The notes under the pieces: generated by a model
What the model was told of the DNA's origin: nothing
Databases searched by the model: none
The model's input: the letters and a program-made list of their open reading frames with translations, nothing else
Shown here: in pieces, positions 6,475-12,117 of the stretch
How positions within the stretch are numbered: position 1 is the first letter of the stretch
Layout: each line of letters starts with the position of its first letter
Assembly (NCBI GenBank): GCA_003512825.1
Contig: DOOI01000115.1
Location: 1-12,117, forward strand
DNA from: Paracoccaceae bacterium
GTDB lineage: Bacteria; Pseudomonadota; Alphaproteobacteria; Rhodobacterales; Rhodobacteraceae
Reading direction: 5' to 3'
Length of the DNA: 12,117 nt
Position numbers and translations under genes: made by a program

Positions 6475-7029
6475 CTATCGCGTCCACCGCGTTGCCGTTT
6501 TCGCAAGTCGTCGCGCAAATCGCCGAGCGGTTTCCAGATCGCCCTCAGATACCAATTGCGCTTTATCGCGCACCGATGTCGCCGCCAGCCCAAGCCATGC
6601 ACCCGACTGGTTGATACCTTCGTTCTCTTTCATCACTGGCGCACCAATCTGATTTTGGCCCACCCAAATCATCCCATGCTGCGCGGCAAATACCGTCAAC
6701 TGCATTAATGTCGATAACTTGTCCCCACCCGGAAATGTCGCCACGGTAAAGCCCGCGGCCAGCTTGTCGCACCATCCCTGACGCGCCCAAATATCTCCTG
6801 TCTCATCCATGAATGCTTTGAATGCCGCTGCCGCCGAGCCCATGTAGGTGGGGGCCCCCATCACGATTGCATCAGCGGCATCAAGCGCATCCCAGTCCTT
6901 CTTGAACATTACTTCGACATCGATCAGGCGCACGTGGCATTCCTGAGCACCCAATTCAGCCGCAATCTCTTCTGCCAATCGCCGTGTGTGGCCGCGCCCC
7001 GAGACATAGGCAATCGCAATATCTGGCAT
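6475..7029 (-). CDS. Flavodoxin / WrbA-like NAD(P)H-dependent FMN oxidoreductase
   Basis: Encodes 184 residues with a flavodoxin-like fold. The FMN-phosphate loop is at the N-terminus (YVSGRGHTRRLAEEIA, about 9-23). A WrbA-type second FMN segment follows at GAPTYMGSAAAAFKAFMD (59-76), and a third region TVATFPGGDKLSTLMQL (95-111) runs into the HGMIWVG strand. WrbA-type proteins carry FMN and reduce quinones or related acceptors with NAD(P)H; the substrate here is unknown. There is no signal peptide, so it is cytoplasmic. The ATG (7029-7027) overlaps the TGA of the upstream GMC oxidoreductase by one base, implying translational coupling. A GTG immediately before it (7032) is an alternative start. 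GAGGA about 9 bp upstream serves as ribosome-binding site. No terminator is visible in the 221 bp before lon. Confidence 0.88.
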   Translation of the reverse strand: MPDIAIAYVSGRGHTRRLAEEIAAELGAQECHVRLIDVEVMFKKDWDALDAADAIVMGAPTYMGSAAAAFKAFMDETGDIWARQGWCDKLAAGFTVATFPGGDKLSTLMQLTVFAAQHGMIWVGQNQIGAPVMKENEGINQSGAWLGLAATSVRDKAQLVSEGDLETARRFARRLAKTATRWTR

Positions 7030-8618
7030 CACCGCGCATCCTCAAGGATCATTGCAGCCGCCTTTTCCGCGATCATGATCGTTGGCGCATTGGTGTTTCC
7101 TGACGTGATCGTCGGCATGACCGACGCATCCACCACCCGCAACCCCGTCACACCACGCATCCGCAGCCGAGCATCCAGCGGCGCGCCTTCATCTGCCCCC
7201 ATTCGAACAGTGCAGGTTGGATGGAAAATCGTTGTGCCCACCTCTCCCGCCGCTTGCGCCAATTCCGCATCAGTTACCGCCGTGATCCCCGGCTTCATTT
7301 CTGATGCACCATATTTCGCCATGGGCGCCTGTGCCATAATGCTGCGCGCCTGCTTGATCGCCGCAATGGCTGTTTGCCGATCCCCCTCTGTCCCTAGGTA
7401 ATTCGGTGAAATCCGCGGTGCCGTCAAAGGATCTGCCGAAGAAATCTCGACCACGCCCCGGCTCTCCGGGCGCAAATTGCACACCGATGCCGTTAACGCT
7501 GGGAAATCATGCAAAGGTTGACCAAACGCTTCAAGCGACAAGGGCTGGACGTGATATTGCAAGTCCGCTGTCGCCAAATCTGGTCGAGACTTGGCAAATG
7601 CGCCCAATTGCGACGGCGACATCGACATCGGTCCAGAGCGAAACAGCGCATATTCAGCGGCAATTTTTGCTTTACCCCAGAAAGAGTTCGACAACGTATT
7701 CAAGGTCTTGCCCTGCTCCAGCCTCCAAGCACAGCGCAATTGCAAATGGTCTTGCAAATTCCGCCCCACTTCGGGCTGTTCAAGAATGGTCTCAATGCCG
7801 TGGCGTTGCATAAGCGCTCCCGGGCCGATGCCCGAGTGCTGCAAGATCTGCGGCGAGTTGATCGCACCAGCCGACAAGATCACCTCACCAGCCGCGCGCG
7901 CTGTCTTCAACACCCCACCTTGGCGATACTCTACCCCGACAGCCCGCCCCCCCTCGATCAACAGCCGCGTGGTCTGCGCCTTGGTCTCAACGCACAACGA
8001 TTGCCCACTACGCGTCCGCAAGAATGCCTTGGCCGTATTCATCCGCCAACCCCGGCGTTGGTTCACCTTGAAATAGCCAACACCTTCGTTGTCACCGCAG
8101 TTGAAATCTGCTGTCGCAGGCAGGCCTGCGGCCAATGCTGCGGCGCGCCAGTCATCCAGCACATCCCAGTGCAACCGCTGGTTTTCCACCCGCCATTCGC
8201 CGCCTTCGCCATGAAACTCCGACGCGCCATCCACATAATCTTCCGAGCGACGGAACCATGGAAGCACATCATCCCATCCCCAACCGGCCAATCCCATCTG
8301 CCGCCAACCGTCATAATCCGCCGCCTGCCCGCGCATATAAATCATGCCATTGATTGACGAACAGCCGCCCAAAACCTTGCCACGCGGGTAGATCAAAGAC
8401 CGCCCGTTCAATCCCGGCTCTGGTGCCGTGCGATACATCCAATCCGTGCGCGGGTTTCCAATGCAATACAGATAGCCCACCGGAATATGCACCCAATGGT
8501 AATTGTCATTTCCCCCCGCTTCGAGCAGCAGAACACGCTTGTGCGCCGCCGAAAGACGATTGGCCAAAACACAGCCAGCACTTCCTGCACCGATGATGAT
8601 GTAATCCCAGTCGGCCAT
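7029..8618 (-). CDS. GMC-family FAD-dependent oxidoreductase (alcohol/choline dehydrogenase-like)
   Basis: Encodes 529 residues, the usual size for bacterial GMC alcohol dehydrogenases. It starts with the FAD Rossmann motif DYIIIGAGSAGCVLANRL (5-22). GMC signature 1 (PRGKVLGGCSSINGMIYMRG, 78-97) and signature 2 (GAINSPQILQHSGIG, 251-265) follow. The C-terminal active-site pair is H466 (FHPTCTVRMG) and N510 (SGNTNAPTIMIAEKAA). Enzymes of this family oxidise alcohols (choline, aliphatic alcohols, polyethylene glycol) to aldehydes; homology cannot name the substrate. There is no signal peptide and no betBA context, so choline dehydrogenase is not favoured. GGAGGGGA lies directly before the ATG. 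It is 54 bp downstream of the Lrp-type regulator with no terminator between, and is coupled to the flavodoxin gene, so a three-gene operon is likely. Confidence 0.93.
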   Translation of the reverse strand: MADWDYIIIGAGSAGCVLANRLSAAHKRVLLLEAGGNDNYHWVHIPVGYLYCIGNPRTDWMYRTAPEPGLNGRSLIYPRGKVLGGCSSINGMIYMRGQAADYDGWRQMGLAGWGWDDVLPWFRRSEDYVDGASEFHGEGGEWRVENQRLHWDVLDDWRAAALAAGLPATADFNCGDNEGVGYFKVNQRRGWRMNTAKAFLRTRSGQSLCVETKAQTTRLLIEGGRAVGVEYRQGGVLKTARAAGEVILSAGAINSPQILQHSGIGPGALMQRHGIETILEQPEVGRNLQDHLQLRCAWRLEQGKTLNTLSNSFWGKAKIAAEYALFRSGPMSMSPSQLGAFAKSRPDLATADLQYHVQPLSLEAFGQPLHDFPALTASVCNLRPESRGVVEISSADPLTAPRISPNYLGTEGDRQTAIAAIKQARSIMAQAPMAKYGASEMKPGITAVTDAELAQAAGEVGTTIFHPTCTVRMGADEGAPLDARLRMRGVTGLRVVDASVMPTITSGNTNAPTIMIAEKAAAMILEDAR

Positions 8619-8672
8619 ATCCCCTCCGCTTTGCCCCCAAACTGGGCGATAGCCGCAGAAAGCGCAATGGCA

Positions 8673-9152
8673 TCAGACAGGCAGCGCCGTCGTCTTGAAA
8701 ACCGTTCTGAGTGCGAAAGATGACTGCATCTGCGCCACCCCCGGCAATCTCGCCAAATGTTGACGATGAATACGGGCAAAATCTTCCGTGTCCTCGGCGA
8801 CCACCTTCAGGATGTAATCCGCGCTTCCTGCCATCAAATGGCACTCCAACACATGCGGCACCCGCGCCACCGCCTTCTCAAATACCTCCAAGACCTCATC
8901 CGCCTGCCCTTGCAGCGTGATCTCGACAAAGACTGTCGTCGGCATCCCCAAACGCCGCGCGTCCAAGAGCGCCACAAAGTCGCGGATATAGCCCTCTTCC
9001 TCAAGCCGCTGCACGCGTCGATGACAGGCCGAAGCCGAGAGGTTCACCTCCTCAGCAAGATCCGCATTGGAAATTCGCCCCCGCCGCTGCAGCACTGAAA
9101 GGATCCGACGGTCCGTCGCATCCAATGCATATTTCGCAGAATCCTTCGCCAC
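8673..9152 (-). CDS. Lrp/AsnC-family transcriptional regulator, divergent from ald
   Basis: Encodes 159 residues, typical for the family. The N-terminal winged helix-turn-helix is clear (LDATDRRILSVLQRRGRISN, then ADLAEEVNLSASACHRRVQRLEEEGYI, about 10-56). A beta-alpha RAM ligand-binding domain follows (about 70-152) with the GSADYILKVV effector-site motif at 109-118. Such proteins form octamers or other dimer assemblies that wrap DNA and respond to amino acids. The GTG start at 9152 is supported by AAGG 7 bp upstream. Divergence from alanine dehydrogenase suggests an AldR/AlaR-like role, sensing alanine or another amino acid and controlling ald; this is inference from position. It probably also leads the operon with the GMC oxidoreductase and flavodoxin. 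A promoter and a direct repeat lie at 9162-9211. Confidence 0.93.
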   Translation of the reverse strand: MAKDSAKYALDATDRRILSVLQRRGRISNADLAEEVNLSASACHRRVQRLEEEGYIRDFVALLDARRLGMPTTVFVEITLQGQADEVLEVFEKAVARVPHVLECHLMAGSADYILKVVAEDTEDFARIHRQHLARLPGVAQMQSSFALRTVFKTTALPV

Positions 9153-9161
9153 AATGCCACC

Positions 9162-9183
9162 TTCTTCGAATTTTCTTCGAATT
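9162..9183. promoter_or_regulatory. Perfect 11-bp tandem repeat, candidate Lrp-type operator
   Basis: TTCTTCGAATT occurs twice back to back (9162-9172 and 9173-9183) with no mismatch. Each unit contains the dyad TTCGAA, and the centres are 11 bp apart, about one helical turn. That places both on the same face of the DNA, as is usual for Lrp-family oligomers. The repeats lie between the -10 and the start codon of the regulator, reaching to 10 bp from its GTG, so bound protein would block its own promoter. Confidence 0.55.
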
Positions 9184-9211
9184 CATATCCGACAAGCCGC
9201 ACAAATTTCAA
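9182..9211 (-). promoter_or_regulatory. Promoter of the Lrp-type regulator operon
   Basis: On the minus strand TTGAAA (complement of 9206-9211) is followed after 17 bp by ATATGA (complement of 9183-9188), or after 18 bp by TATGAA (complement of 9182-9187). Transcription would start near 9175, inside the 11-bp tandem repeat, with a leader of about 20-25 nt. No equally good promoter for ald was found in the same 116-bp interval. Confidence 0.5.
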
Positions 9212-9268
9212 CCCGATTGCGCGCAGCTTGCCCCATCCTGCGCGGGAAAATGGAGGAGGAGAGACGCC

Positions 9269-10381
9269 ATGAAAATCGGTTGCCCCAAAGAGATCAAGCC
9301 CCAAGAATTCCGAGTAGGCATGACACCCAACGCCGCTCGCGAAGCCGTGGCGCATGGCCATGATGTCGTCATTGAAACCGGCGCCGGATTGGGCGCAGGC
9401 TTTGACGATGCAAGTTATATCGCTGCCGGAGCGAAAATTCTCGCGACCGCTGGGGAAATTTTTGCATCGGCGGATATGATCGTCAAAGTGAAAGAGCCTC
9501 AATCTGGCGAACGCAAAATGCTGCGTGAGGGACAAGTCCTTTTCACCTACCTTCACCTCGCCCCAGATCCCGAACAAACCCATGACCTCATCGCCAGCAA
9601 AGCCACCTGCATCGCCTATGAGACTGTGACGGACCGGATGGGCGGCCTTCCCCTTCTCGCGCCTATGTCCGAAGTGGCTGGCCGTCTCGCGCCACAGGTC
9701 GGCGCATGGGCCCTGCAAAAGGCCAATGGCGGGCGCGGTGTGTTGATGGGCGGTGTGCCCGGTGTGGGCCCAGCGCGTGTTGTGGTGATCGGCGGCGGTG
9801 TTGTCGGCACCCATGCGGCACGCATCGCCGCAGGCATGGGCGCAGATGTGACCATCCTTGATCGCTCCCTGCCGCGCCTTCGCTACCTTGATGATGTCTA
9901 CGGCGGTCAATTCAAGACGGGCTATTCCTCCGCAGGCCTTCTCGAAGAGTTGCTGCCCCATGCCGATATGGTTGTCGGTGCCGTGCTGATCCCCGGCGCC
10001 GCAGCGCCCAAACTCATCAGCCGCGCTCAACTCAAACTGATGAAACCCGGCTCCGTGCTCGTCGATGTCGCCATCGATCAGGGCGGCTGCTTCGAAACCT
10101 CAAAAGCCACCACACACCAGCACCCAATCTATGAAGTGGACGGCATCATTCACTATTGCGTCGCCAATATGCCAGGCGCCGTCGCCCGGACCTCAACGCT
10201 GGCCCTTGGCAATGCCACAATGCCCTTCATGCTGGCATTGGCTGACAAAGGCTGGCAGCGCGCCTGCGCCGAAGACGCTCATCTTCTCGCGGGCCTCAAC
10301 GTCCATGCCGGCAAACTCACCTACGCGGCTGTCGGCGAAGCGCTTGGCCTTCCCGTGACCGACCCCAAATCGCTGCTCTAA
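9269..10381 (+). CDS. ald: Alanine dehydrogenase
   Basis: Encodes 370 residues. Ald interconverts L-alanine and pyruvate plus ammonia with NAD, as a cytoplasmic hexamer, linking alanine use to central carbon and nitrogen metabolism. Family landmarks sit at the positions known from the M. tuberculosis enzyme: R15 (EFRVG), K75 (VKVKEP) and H96 (YLHLAPD) for pyruvate binding and catalysis, D270 (VAIDQGG), and the NAD Rossmann loop VIGGGVVGTHA (173-183) with D198 ending the next strand. The start MKIGCPKEIK is canonical. GGAGGAGGA lies 8 bp before the ATG, so the longer in-frame opening from 9125 is rejected. It is divergent from the Lrp/AsnC regulator, the probable controller. No intrinsic terminator with a T-tract follows, so thpR (49 bp downstream) may be partly co-transcribed. 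Confidence 0.97.
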   Translation: MKIGCPKEIKPQEFRVGMTPNAAREAVAHGHDVVIETGAGLGAGFDDASYIAAGAKILATAGEIFASADMIVKVKEPQSGERKMLREGQVLFTYLHLAPDPEQTHDLIASKATCIAYETVTDRMGGLPLLAPMSEVAGRLAPQVGAWALQKANGGRGVLMGGVPGVGPARVVVIGGGVVGTHAARIAAGMGADVTILDRSLPRLRYLDDVYGGQFKTGYSSAGLLEELLPHADMVVGAVLIPGAAAPKLISRAQLKLMKPGSVLVDVAIDQGGCFETSKATTHQHPIYEVDGIIHYCVANMPGAVARTSTLALGNATMPFMLALADKGWQRACAEDAHLLAGLNVHAGKLTYAAVGEALGLPVTDPKSLL

Positions 10382-10394
10382 TCTTGCGGCCCCT

Positions 10395-10424
10395 TCTCCC
10401 GGCGGTTAGCCTGCTGCCGGGAGA
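10395..10424 (+). promoter_or_regulatory. Hairpin covering the thpR ribosome-binding site
   Basis: TCTCCCGGC (10395-10403) and GCCGGGAGA (10416-10424) form a perfect 9-bp stem around a 12-base loop, with possible G-U extension. The 3' arm contains GGGAG (10419-10423), the Shine-Dalgarno of thpR 7 bp before its ATG. No T-tract follows, so this is not a normal terminator. It is 13 bp after the ald stop. Confidence 0.5.
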
Positions 10425-10430
10425 CACACC

Positions 10431-10979
10431 ATGCGCGCCTTTCTTGCTCTACCCCTGCCCGACCCCATCGTCACTGACCTAGAGCGGCTCCAGCAAAGCA
10501 TTCCTTGCGGTCGCCTTGTCCCAGCCGAAAACCTGCACCTCACCTTGGTCTTTCTCGACGAGCGCTCCGAAACCGAGCTAGAAGAGATGCACTTTGCCTT
10601 GGAAACATTTCGGGCGCCCGCCCTAGAGCTGCGGGTAAACGGTCTCGATATCTTTGGCGCGCAGATTCCAACAAGCCTGCACGCCACAATCGCACCCAAT
10701 CCATCACTCAACACACTGCACCAACGCCTTCGCGCCGCGCTTCACGGTGCGGGGCTGGTCCTAGAGCGGTCGCGCTTTCGCCCGCACATCACCCTTGCGC
10801 GCTTTTCAAACCCGCTCTCCATCGATCAAACAGCCAAGCTTGGCCGTTTCCTCCAAGCCCGCGCCGATCTTGCACTTCCTGCCTTCAAGGCGACTGGCTT
10901 CACGCTTTTCGAAAGTCTCCGCACCAAGGATGGCCCCGTCTACGAGGCCCTAGCCGACTACCCGCTCTCTGGTGCCTAG
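10431..10979 (+). CDS. thpR: RNA 2',3'-cyclic 3'-phosphodiesterase (2H family, LigT/ThpR)
   Basis: Encodes 182 residues, the usual size for ThpR. The family has two HxTx motifs, found here as H36-L-T38-L (ENLHLTLVFL) and H119-I-T121-L (RFRPHITLARF), the catalytic histidines of 2H phosphoesterases. These enzymes open 2',3'-cyclic phosphate RNA ends to 2'-phosphates and show weak 2'-5' RNA ligase activity in vitro; the physiological role is poorly understood. The N-terminus MRAFLALPLP is typical (R/F-A-L/I). The ATG at 10431 has GGGAG 7 bp upstream, buried in a hairpin. The gene follows ald by 49 bp and is convergent with mscL. A bulged GGGAGGC/GCCTTCCC hairpin starts at its stop codon, and the mscL terminator beyond could also stop it. 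No signal peptide or membrane segment is visible. Confidence 0.92.
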   Translation: MRAFLALPLPDPIVTDLERLQQSIPCGRLVPAENLHLTLVFLDERSETELEEMHFALETFRAPALELRVNGLDIFGAQIPTSLHATIAPNPSLNTLHQRLRAALHGAGLVLERSRFRPHITLARFSNPLSIDQTAKLGRFLQARADLALPAFKATGFTLFESLRTKDGPVYEALADYPLSGA

Positions 10980-11000
10980 GGAGGCGCAAAGCCTTCCCCC

Positions 11001-11034
11001 AAAAGAAAAAGAGCGAGCCGAAGCCCGCCCTTTT
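11001..11034 (-). terminator. Intrinsic terminator of mscL with UUCG tetraloop
   Basis: On the minus strand, a 12-bp stem (arms at 11023-11034 and 11007-11018, two G-U wobbles) closes a C(UUCG)G tetraloop. It is followed by TTTTTCTTTT (complement of 11001-11010). In the plus direction the wobbles become A-C mismatches, so the structure favours mscL, though it may also help stop thpR transcripts. Confidence 0.88.
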
Positions 11035-11052
11035 CCGCCGCTCAAACCCGGC

Positions 11053-11475
11053 TCACTTCTTCAAAGCATCCCGGATCTCCAAAAGGACATCCAATTCAGA
11101 AGGACCAGCAGGCGCCGCAGCTGCCTCCGCTTCTTTTTTGACCGAAGCCTCCTTCACCCGGTTCACCATCTTCACCAGCATGAACACCACGAAGGCGATG
11201 ATGAGGAAATTGATGATCGCCATGATGAAACTGCCGATGGCAAACACTGGCGCGCCTGCGTCTTTTGCTGCCGCGAGCGAGGCATAATCGCCACCATCCA
11301 TTGCGTAGAACCAGCCCGAAAAGTCGATGCCGCCAGTGAAAAGTGCGATGATCGGATTGATCAAATCCCCCACTAGCGACGTCACGATCGCAGTAAAGGC
11401 GGCACCAATAATGATACCAACGGCCATGTCCATCACATTGCCCGTGGCGATAAAATCTTTGAACTCGTTGATCAC
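11053..11475 (-). CDS. mscL: Large-conductance mechanosensitive channel MscL
   Basis: Encodes 140 residues (E. coli 136). MscL is the homopentameric inner-membrane channel that opens under membrane tension to release solutes during hypo-osmotic shock. Visible parts: amphipathic N-terminal helix ([13 protein letters not shown]), pore-lining TM1 with the gate-region signature [18 protein letters not shown] (14-31) and conserved DLINPIIA (37-44), a periplasmic loop (about 48-76), TM2 (about 77-103), then a charged linker with a short Glu/Ala stretch and the C-terminal bundle helix ending [10 protein letters not shown]. The GTG at 11475 is the start; GGGGAAGAGA precedes it. A promoter candidate lies at 11521-11549 and a strong terminator at 11001-11034, so it is probably monocistronic. 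Confidence 0.97.
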   Translation of the reverse strand: MINEFKDFIATGNVMDMAVGIIIGAAFTAIVTSLVGDLINPIIALFTGGIDFSGWFYAMDGGDYASLAAAKDAGAPVFAIGSFIMAIINFLIIAFVVFMLVKMVNRVKEASVKKEAEAAAAPAGPSELDVLLEIRDALKK

Positions 11476-11520
11476 GTCTCTTCCCCTTTTTATTGGACCA
11501 TTTTTTTCAGCCCAAGCATA

Positions 11521-11549
11521 AGATTAGCACAACTATCCTTTTGGGTCAG
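11521..11549 (-). promoter_or_regulatory. Candidate promoter of mscL
   Basis: On the minus strand CTGACC (complement of 11544-11549) and TAATCT (complement of 11521-11526) are 17 bp apart. A TGC immediately before the -10 gives an extended -10. The transcript would start near 11514, about 40 nt before the GTG. The -35 is imperfect. The region between it and pheT holds only the pheT terminator. Confidence 0.42.
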
Positions 11550-11595
11550 GGGAAATATCCACAGGCAGTCCCGCCATTTTTGCGTCACTCCTACG

Positions 11596-11624
11596 AAAAA
11601 CGGCCCCAGATCGCTCCGGGGCCG
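11596..11624 (-). terminator. Intrinsic terminator of pheT
   Basis: On the minus strand CGGCCCC and GGGGCCG form a 7-bp GC-rich stem around a 10-base loop, followed by TTTTT (complement of 11596-11600). It is 23 bp after the pheT stop, which separates the phe-tRNA synthetase unit from mscL. Confidence 0.82.
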
Positions 11625-11647
11625 CATCACGTTAACTTTTGACCACC

Positions 11648-12117
11648 TCAGCCGCGCAAAGCGCCGCCCGTAGCTTTGGAAACCTTTTCCACAATCTTGG
11701 CCGCGATCGCCTCAATCTCTGCCTCTTTCAGCGTCGCTTCCGTAGGTTGCAGCCGCACAGTAATGGCAATAGATTTTTTGCCCTCACCCACAGCACCTCC
11801 AATGAACTCATCGAAAACTCTTACGTCAGCAATGAGCGCTTTATCAGCACCTTGCGCGGCATTAACCAAGGTCAGCGCCTCTACCTGCGCGTCCACCACA
11901 AAGGCAAAATCGCGATCAACTGCTTGCAGGGGGTGCAGCGTCAGCGCCGGGCGCGCGACGGTTTTCACCTTGGGCGCAGGCACCTCTTCAGGCCAAATGG
12001 TAAAGGCAACAGCCGCGCCTTTGATATCCATCTCGCGCAATACTTTCGGGTGCAGCTCGCCAAAGGTTGCAAGGATCTTTTTCGGACCAAGACCGATTTG
12101 CCCATGCCGCCCCGGAG
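11648..12117 (-). CDS. pheT: Phenylalanine-tRNA ligase beta subunit, C-terminal part
   Basis: The frame is open from the right edge (12117) to a TGA at 11650-11648, so about 156 C-terminal residues are present and the 5' part of the gene lies outside. The visible part begins PGRHGQIGLGPKKILATFGE, the end of the B5/core region, and continues GELHPKVLREMDIKG. The C-terminal FDX-ACB (anticodon-binding) domain follows: HPLQAVDRDFAFVVD, DKALIADVRVFDEFIGG, GKKSIAITVRLQP, ending with helix EAEIEAIAAKIVEKVSKATG. PheT pairs with PheS in an alpha2-beta2 enzyme that charges tRNA-Phe; this domain contacts the tRNA anticodon. ATGs inside the window (for example 12040) are internal, not starts. The gene ends at a strong intrinsic terminator. 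Confidence 0.95.
   Translation of the reverse strand, partial: PGRHGQIGLGPKKILATFGELHPKVLREMDIKGAAVAFTIWPEEVPAPKVKTVARPALTLHPLQAVDRDFAFVVDAQVEALTLVNAAQGADKALIADVRVFDEFIGGAVGEGKKSIAITVRLQPTEATLKEAEIEAIAAKIVEKVSKATGGALRG

Noticed and set aside
7509..8357. Plus-strand open frame antisense to the GMC oxidoreductase (282 residues)
   Set aside because: No domain and biased Arg/His/Pro composition; it is the complement of conserved GMC motifs.
9044..10030. Minus-strand open frame antisense to ald (328 residues)
   Set aside because: It overlaps both ald and the Lrp regulator, is rich in Cys and His, and lacks domain features; the Ald motifs on the plus strand are complete.

Overview
The window looks like ordinary chromosome from an alphaproteobacterium of the Rhodobacteraceae (Roseobacter/Rhodobacter group). 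This rests on recalled family resemblance: the ppx-rlmE pair, the partial 'virulence factor' family gene at the left edge, the lon-HU-tRNA-Val order, and the protein sequences of RlmE, Lon and PheT. No database search was possible. There is no integrase, transposase, CRISPR array, toxin-antitoxin pair or phage gene, and codon use shows no obvious foreign block.

Layout, left to right. (1) 1-251, minus: the first 83 codons of a small conserved 'virulence factor' family protein. (2) 494-2418, plus: ppx (short Ppx/GppA phosphatase) and rlmE (23S rRNA U2552 methyltransferase), 74 bp apart. (3) 2415-2794, minus: a weakly supported 66-residue ORF and an even weaker 42-residue ORF upstream of it. (4) 2795-3117, minus: two valine tRNAs (anticodons UAC and CAC). 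Each has its own promoter of identical geometry, and a strong terminator lies between them. (5) 3098-6359, minus: an unusual HU-like protein gene and lon, separated by an intrinsic terminator. lon has a good heat-shock (sigma-32 type) promoter. (6) 6475-9152, minus: a probable three-gene operon of Lrp/AsnC regulator, GMC oxidoreductase and WrbA-like flavodoxin. (7) 9269-10979, plus: ald (alanine dehydrogenase), divergent from the Lrp gene, then thpR (RNA ligase-like 2',3'-cyclic phosphodiesterase). (8) 11001-12117, minus: mscL and the 3' part of pheT, each with a clear intrinsic terminator.

How the genes work together. The Lrp-type regulator and ald share a 116-bp divergent control region. 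It holds a perfect 11-bp tandem repeat over the regulator's own promoter and start region, so autoregulation and alanine-responsive control of ald is the simplest model. lon and the HU-like gene form the familiar proteolysis/nucleoid neighbourhood. The tRNA-Val(CAC) promoter is embedded in the 3' end of the HU-like gene.

I do not see a previously undescribed multi-gene system. The observations most worth a second look are regulatory and architectural: the nested tRNA promoters, the Lrp-site repeat, a hairpin that covers the thpR ribosome-binding site, the three-part HU-like protein, and the palindrome inside the lon heat-shock promoter.
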